Below, piece after piece: positions 58,620 to 64,000 of a stretch of DNA of 64,000 bases. This DNA comes from Akkermansia muciniphila (GTDB taxonomy: Bacteria; Verrucomicrobiota; Verrucomicrobiia; Limisphaerales; BJHT01): the NCBI GenBank assembly GCA_945861535.1, contig CAMAUZ010000025.1:23396-87395 (forward strand). The letters are read 5' to 3'. The translations under genes and the position numbers were made by a program. Numbering within the stretch: the stretch's first letter is position 1; each line of letters starts with the position of its first letter. Below the pieces are notes generated by a model that worked only from the letters and a program-made list of their open reading frames with translations, was not told the DNA's origin and searched no databases.

Positions 58620-61600
58620 TTACGCCTGGCCGGTCGGATGGTTGGGCACCACCCGCTGCAACACGGCCTCCAGATTGCCGATGGCGTATGGTTTGGGCAC
58701 GAAACCGGCCAGGCCCTTGCCCGCGAAACGCGCGACCACATCCTGTTCGCTGTAGCCGCTGGAGAGGACCACGCACACGTCCGGGCGCAGGCGCCGCAGT
58801 TCGCGGAAAGCCTCCTCGCCGTCCATGTGCGGCATGGTCAGGTCGAGCACCACCACGGTCACCTCCGCGCCGCGTTGCTGGAACAGCGACACCGCCTCGC
58901 GGCCATCCGCAGCGGTGATGACCTCGAACCCGAGCTTTTCCAACATGTGCTGGCCGATGGCGCGGATGCTTTCCTCGTCATCAACGAGCAGCGCCAGGCC
59001 GTGCCCGCGCCAGGCGGGGCCCTTCTCGCCGACCGCCGCAGCCGGGAGAAGTTCGGCCGCCTCCGCGATGGCAGGGAGCAGGATTTTGAACGTCGTGCCG
59101 CGGTTAATCTCGCTGTAAACCTTGATCGCTCCCTTGTGGCCGCGAACGATGCCCAGAACGGCCGCCAGGCCGAGGCCGCGCCCGGTGAACTTGGTGGTGA
59201 AGAACGGGTCGAAAATCCGCGGCAGTTGGTCGCGCGGAATGCCACACCCGGAGTCGGCGACCTCGATGTAGGAATACAGCCCCTCGGCCAGCGGTGTTTG
59301 CAGCCAGGTGCTGTCCAGATACGAACGGTCACAGCGCATCACGCCGGTGGAAATGGCAATGACCCCGCTGCGGTCGCCAATGGCGTCGGAGGCGTTGATG
59401 ACGAGGTTGAGGATGATCTGCCGGACTTGCGTGACGTCGGCTTCGACGGCGGGAACCTGGGTGGCGAAGTTGAAACGCAGGACCGCCTTTTTGGAGATCG
59501 AAACCTGGAGCATCTGGAGCATCTCCTCGACGATTTCGTGAAGATTCACGCGCTGCACCACGAAGCGGCCCTTGCCCGAGTAGGCGAGCATCTGGCGGGC
59601 GAGGTCGGCGGCGCGTTGGGTGGCGCGTTCGGCCCCGAGCAGATGCTGGCGGATCGGGCTGGCGGGCGGCAGCTCCATCATGGCGAGGCTGACGTTGCCC
59701 ATGACGGCGGTGAGGAGGTTGTTGAAATCGTGGGCGATGCCGCCGGCCAAGACACCGAGACTCTCCAGTTTCTGGGTTTGCTGAATCTGGCGCTCCAAAG
59801 TGATCCGCTCCTCCTCGGCGGCGCGGATGGCCGTGATGTCGGCGGCGATGCCGTCGATGCGCAGCGGTTGGCCCGCGGCGTCCCGCACCAGTTGGGCGCT
59901 GTCACGCACCCAGCGGACCTGTCCATCAGGTCGGACCACGCGGTATTCGACGGCGAAGGATTCGCCCCGCACGAGCGCCGCCGCGACGATCTCGGCTTTC
60001 GATCGGTCTTCGGGATAAACGATTTCCAGCCAAAGCTGCGGCCGGGCAAAGAAGTCCGCCGCCGGCCGGCCGTAGATCGCGGCAGCGCCCGGGTTGAGGT
60101 AGAGGAGGCGCGAGGCGTCGGCCGTGGTTGACCAGACTGCGGCCGCCACGGTGCCGAGAATGCTGTCCAGCCGCTCGCGACTCTCCCGCGCCGCCAGTTC
60201 GGCTTCCTTGCGTTCAGTGACATCCATCACCAGCACGAAGAAGCCCAGCACCCGGCCATCTTCGGCGCGCCGAGGAATGTAGCGGCAGTCGAACCAATGA
60301 TGTTGGCCCGCAGGCGAGCGGATCTCGGACTCGTAGCGGACGAGTTCCCCGGCGAGGGCGGATTCCACCTTGCCCCGCATGGCTGCGTAAACTTCCGGGG
60401 GATGCATCTCGTCGAGCCGGCGGCCGACAATCTGGTCGCGCGGGCGGCCGAACCATTCCTCGTAGCCGGGGTTGACCAGTTCGTAACGCTGCTCGGCGTT
60501 GACGAATGAAACGTAGCCGGGCACGGAGTCGATAAAGAGTTGCAGGGTGCGGAGGATGCGGCGGCGCTCCTCCTCGGCGGCCTTGACATGCGTGATGTCC
60601 ACCATGACGCCGCGGAGCCAGCGCGGGCGGCCATTCTCCTGCACCACAGTGACGAAATCCCGCAGCCAGACCGACCGCCCATCGGCGGCGACAAAGCGGT
60701 ATTCGAAGTCATGGTTCTGGCCTTGTTCGGTGGACCGTCGGCAGAAGTCGGGCACCCAAGCCTGATCGTCGGGATGGAGTTGTCGGACCCAGAACCCAGT
60801 CTCAGTCCACTGGGCGACCGGAAACCCAAGCAACCGTTCGGCCTGTTGGCTGACGAAGGTGAATTGCAAGGTCCGGGCGTCCGCCTCCCATACGATGCCG
60901 TCGATCGAAGACACCAGCGCCTCGTGGCGCAACCGGGACTCGCGCTCGCCAGCTTCGGCGCGCCGTCGTTCGGTGATGTCGGAGACAAACCCCTCGATGC
61001 AGAGCAATTCCCCGGTATCCCCATAGACACCCTGCGCCTGGTCCCAGACCCACTTCTCCCCGCCGCCGGCGGTCCGAATTCGGTACTCGTTGCTGCACGC
61101 CTTGTGTGCGGCCAGGTTGCGCTGGCATTTATCCCACAACACCGGCGCGTCGTCGGGATGAATGAGCGCCCCCAGCGAGATGCTCCGGTTGTTGATCAAC
61201 TCGGCGGTCGAATATCCGGTCAGCGCAAGGCACCCATCGCTGACATAGGTCGTGGTCCAATCCGCGTCGTTGCGGCACCGATAGACCATTCCCGTCAGGT
61301 TCTTGAGCAAGGTGGCGTAGGCGCGTTCCCGCTCGTGCAGGGCAGCCTCGGCCTGGGCCCGCAACGTGATGTCGTGGACGATGCCGCGCAGACGCAGGTC
61401 GGTCCTGCCCGGCTCTTGGGGAAGAAACTCCGCATATTCGCGCACGACTCGCACCGTGCCGTCCGGGCGCACGATCCGGTGTTCGGTTTCGTACGGCTGC
61501 CGCCGCTGCACGGCATTGGCCATGGCCCGCCGGACCTGCTCGCGGTCGTCCGGGTGGACCAATTGGAAAAACTCGGCCGAGCTGAACGTGGGGGCGCCCG

Positions 61601-62831
61601 GTTCCAGGCCGAAAATGCGAAACACTTCCGCGGACCAGTTCATGGCGCGCGGGGCGGACAGATCATCACCGGCAATCGCCATTTCCCAGTTGCCCATTTG
61701 CGCAATGCGCTGGGCGGCGGCCAGCTTCGCCTCGCTGCCCCGCAGTTCCTCCAGTGCGGCGCGGCGCGCGGTGACATCGCGGGTGATTCCCAGCAATCCC
61801 GTGATCTGGCCGCGATCGTCCCGCAGCGGCACGGCGTGAGTTTCCAGCCAGCGCCGGGCGCCCCGCAGTCCGATGATCTCAAATTCGAGCGTCCCCGTGC
61901 CACCCGCCATCACCTGGCGATGCAGGGCGATGAACGCCGGCCGATGCTCGGGCGCAACCAGTTCGGCGACGGCCTGTCGCTCCACCTGCGCCAGCGAATC
62001 CGCTTCAATCATCCGCAGCCCGGCGGCATTCATCTCCCGCAATTCCCCCGTCGGCCCCACCACCTTGACACACTCCGGCTCGGCCTCGATGAGCGTGCGG
62101 CGGTAGCGTTCGCTGGCCCGCAGTTCGGCCTCCGCCCGGAGCCGCTCGGTAACGTCGTGCGCGAGCACCAACTCCGCCCGCCGACCGGCAAACTCGAGCG
62201 TATGCGAAGTGATTTCGACCGCGATGATGGACCCGTCCTTTTTGCAATGTCGCCAGACCCCGGCACGGTCCAGGCCATCGGTCACTTGCGCGATATTCTT
62301 CTCCAGCAAGGACACATCTTCGCGGGGCCGGATGTCCTTGATCGTCAGGCGTGAAAATTCCTCGCGGGAGTAGCCATACCGTTCCGTCGCCGCGCAATTC
62401 ACCGCCAGAAACGCCAGCGTCTCCAGATCGTACACCCACATCGGTTGGGGGTTGGCCTCGAAGAGTGTCCGATAGACTTTCTCCTGTTCGAGTTCGCGCT
62501 TCAGCTTTTCCCGCAACAACTCCTGCTGCCGCCGCAATTCCCGCCGCATCCGGGTAACCAGCACCAAGGTCATGCCCATGAACACCACCAGGATTGTTGC
62601 CAGCAGCGCGGCCTGCTCCGAGGTCAGTCCGCCCCGTGCGACCACCGGCGGCCCGGCCGGCGACGATTCCGTTCGCGCCGCCCCGGCCGCGCGGGAAACC
62701 GACGCCGCTCCGGCGAGACCGGAAACCACGGCCATGCCCGCATCGGCGCGAACCCGGAATGCGTCCATCCGCGAGCACCCCGGGGGCAGGTGTGCGGGAG
62801 TCGCCTGAGCAGTCAATGGTGAGAGTCTCAT
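58620..62831 (-). CDS. Hybrid sensor histidine kinase: TM segment, seven PAS-like domains, HisKA/HATPase, C-terminal receiver
   Basis: TM ALLATILVVFMGMTLVLV; repeated PAS starts; GGIAHDFNNLLTAVMGNVSLAMME; DSGCGIPRDQLPRIFDPFFTTKFTGRGLGLA; ALLVDDEESIRAIGQHMLEKLGFEV...VVVLDLTMPHMDG. Confidence 0.94.
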   Translation of the reverse strand: MRLSPLTAQATPAHLPPGCSRMDAFRVRADAGMAVVSGLAGAASVSRAAGAARTESSPAGPPVVARGGLTSEQAALLATILVVFMGMTLVLVTRMRRELRRQQELLREKLKRELEQEKVYRTLFEANPQPMWVYDLETLAFLAVNCAATERYGYSREEFSRLTIKDIRPREDVSLLEKNIAQVTDGLDRAGVWRHCKKDGSIIAVEITSHTLEFAGRRAELVLAHDVTERLRAEAELRASERYRRTLIEAEPECVKVVGPTGELREMNAAGLRMIEADSLAQVERQAVAELVAPEHRPAFIALHRQVMAGGTGTLEFEIIGLRGARRWLETHAVPLRDDRGQITGLLGITRDVTARRAALEELRGSEAKLAAAQRIAQMGNWEMAIAGDDLSAPRAMNWSAEVFRIFGLEPGAPTFSSAEFFQLVHPDDREQVRRAMANAVQRRQPYETEHRIVRPDGTVRVVREYAEFLPQEPGRTDLRLRGIVHDITLRAQAEAALHERERAYATLLKNLTGMVYRCRNDADWTTTYVSDGCLALTGYSTAELINNRSISLGALIHPDDAPVLWDKCQRNLAAHKACSNEYRIRTAGGGEKWVWDQAQGVYGDTGELLCIEGFVSDITERRRAEAGERESRLRHEALVSSIDGIVWEADARTLQFTFVSQQAERLLGFPVAQWTETGFWVRQLHPDDQAWVPDFCRRSTEQGQNHDFEYRFVAADGRSVWLRDFVTVVQENGRPRWLRGVMVDITHVKAAEEERRRILRTLQLFIDSVPGYVSFVNAEQRYELVNPGYEEWFGRPRDQIVGRRLDEMHPPEVYAAMRGKVESALAGELVRYESEIRSPAGQHHWFDCRYIPRRAEDGRVLGFFVLVMDVTERKEAELAARESRERLDSILGTVAAAVWSTTADASRLLYLNPGAAAIYGRPAADFFARPQLWLEIVYPEDRSKAEIVAAALVRGESFAVEYRVVRPDGQVRWVRDSAQLVRDAAGQPLRIDGIAADITAIRAAEEERITLERQIQQTQKLESLGVLAGGIAHDFNNLLTAVMGNVSLAMMELPPASPIRQHLLGAERATQRAADLARQMLAYSGKGRFVVQRVNLHEIVEEMLQMLQVSISKKAVLRFNFATQVPAVEADVTQVRQIILNLVINASDAIGDRSGVIAISTGVMRCDRSYLDSTWLQTPLAEGLYSYIEVADSGCGIPRDQLPRIFDPFFTTKFTGRGLGLAAVLGIVRGHKGAIKVYSEINRGTTFKILLPAIAEAAELLPAAAVGEKGPAWRGHGLALLVDDEESIRAIGQHMLEKLGFEVITAADGREAVSLFQQRGAEVTVVVLDLTMPHMDGEEAFRELRRLRPDVCVVLSSGYSEQDVVARFAGKGLAGFVPKPYAIGNLEAVLQRVVPNHPTGQA

Positions 62832-63041
62832 CGCGTGAGAGTTGGAGCGTAGGAACGACCGGAGCGCGGTCCGGCGTCGCAACTTGCAAGTCGCACGCCT
62901 CCCGCCGCCGACCGCGAGCAGTAAGGCCCGAAACTTTTTCCACTCGATGAAATCATGCTTGGTTTTGAAATTCCCTGCTGGGTGCTGCCGCGCGGTTCCG
63001 CTGGAACAAACCCAACCTCCGCCCGTCTCCGAAGCGGGTGC

Positions 63042-63437
63042 CTACTTGACCCAGTAATCGATGACAAACACATCCTCGACCAGCGGCCCAACGAGCGCGA
63101 CGAACTCCTTGTGCGCCGGGTGCGGCAGGTAGATGTCGCGGTCCTTTTCCGAATGGAACGTGAGCGTGAAACAGTGGGTGCAACCCTTGTTGTGCCCCTC
63201 CGGACTGTTGTTGGTTCCCCATTCGAACCGGGCGATTTCGCGGATCTTCCCCGGCAACGCGGCAAACGCTTTGACCACGCTGTCGATCCTCTCCTGTTTG
63301 GCGTCCGCCTTGAATTTGAAGGCGACCACATGACGCAGCGCCGGCTTGTCCCGCCGCACCTCCGGGTCCGCCGCGCGCCCGTTTCCCGCCATGCCAAGGA
63401 AGAGAGCAGCCACCGCGGTAAACAGGAGAATTTTCAT
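63042..63437 (-). CDS. Dabb (stress-responsive A/B barrel) domain secreted protein
   Basis: Signal peptide MKILLFTAVAALFLGMAGNGRA; LRHVVAFKFKADAKQERIDSVVKAFAALPGKIREIARFEWGTN...HCFTLTFHSEKDRDIYLPHPAHKEFVALVGPLVEDVFVIDYWVK. Confidence 0.9.
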   Translation of the reverse strand: MKILLFTAVAALFLGMAGNGRAADPEVRRDKPALRHVVAFKFKADAKQERIDSVVKAFAALPGKIREIARFEWGTNNSPEGHNKGCTHCFTLTFHSEKDRDIYLPHPAHKEFVALVGPLVEDVFVIDYWVK

Positions 63438-63512
63438 AGTTTCTGGTGGGGCGGGACACTGCGCATCCGCCTGGCCCATGACAAGCCTGCATGCCACGAA
63501 AAACTGGTTCAG

Positions 63513-63780
63513 GGCGCATCTCAGTTTCCGGCAGACGGTCTGGCTCCCGCGCCGCGCGGGTGGGGCCAGGCATCCTTGCCTGCCAGTTCACGGGGCATCC
63601 CTGCCCCGTGCTCCCACCCGGTGACCCGCCCCGCCGTCGGCCGTTGGGAACGGGCGGCAGGATGCCGCCCGAACTGGCAGGCTGGAAGCCTGCCCCACAG
63701 CCCCGGAACCTCCGCACGCCATGGCCTCCTTCCGGGACGGCTCCAGCGCGCACCGATCGTTGCAAGAAACTGAGATGCGG
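63513..63780. repeat. T1 terminal-inverted-repeat element enclosing family A hairpins
   Basis: GGCGCATCTCAGTTTCCGGCAG ... GCGCACCGATCGTTGCAAGAAACTGAGATGCGG; hairpins at 63561-63700. Confidence 0.88.
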
Positions 63781-63852
63781 CCGCTGGTTCACCCTTCCGC
63801 CCGCAGTGACTCTTTGAAAAGGACCCCGAAGGCGGAGCGACCGGGGAGTTTA

Positions 63853-64000
63853 GCCGTAACCATGCAATGAGGGTGTCAGGAGCGCGGCCTTCAGGCCGCA
63901 GAAACGTGCGTCCTGTAGGGGGGCGGCAGAATTTTCCGAACCGTTTTATTGAACTCACCAAAAGGTTGAGTGGGAGCACGCGTTTGGAGTGGGTGACGCG
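63853..64000. repeat. Family H element, truncated by window end
   Basis: GCCGTAACCATGCAATGAGGGTGTCAGGAGCGCGGCCTTCAGGCCGCAGAAACG matches the H1 arm; inner CTCACCAAAAGG region resembles H1 interior in the opposite orientation. Confidence 0.8.

Noticed and set aside
1-64000. Prophage, integrative element, biosynthetic gene cluster or defence island
   Set aside because: No integrase, phage structural genes, PKS/NRPS or defence nucleases/helicases recognised; TA-like genes are scattered and degraded.

Overview
This 64 kb, GC-rich window looks like chromosomal DNA from a Verrucomicrobiota-like bacterium. That placement is inferred from gene content (ThuA, DUF1080, LamG, PQQ-propeller and Gfo/Idh proteins, H-X9-DG pseudopilin) and was not tested. 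I called about 30 plausible protein genes and two tRNAs (Arg-ACG, Pro-TGG). Recognisable genes include hsp20, purE, rpmB, cimA, dapF, an lptD-like gene, a fabG-like SDR / fused CoA-transferase / thiolase run, a secreted ankyrin-repeat protein of about 1460 aa, a seven-PAS hybrid histidine kinase, and a vapBC pair whose toxin has an in-frame stop. There is no prophage, rRNA operon, CRISPR array or intact transposase. The most striking signal lies between the genes: roughly ten sequence-distinct families of non-coding inverted-repeat elements. Their arms consist of GC-rich hairpins, some have near-perfect terminal inverted repeats of up to 55 bp, and several are nested or stacked. At least one set appears modular, with the same ends enclosing different hairpin cargo. 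A second class is short-period (about 7-10 bp) iterated motifs, one of which forms inverted arrays flanking another. Other points include a perfect 32-bp palindrome, a 119-bp tandem repeat, a decayed IS5-type transposase carrying a 13-bp duplication, and four antitoxin-like genes or remnants with no intact toxin nearby. All family assignments come from motif recognition by eye; no database search was run.
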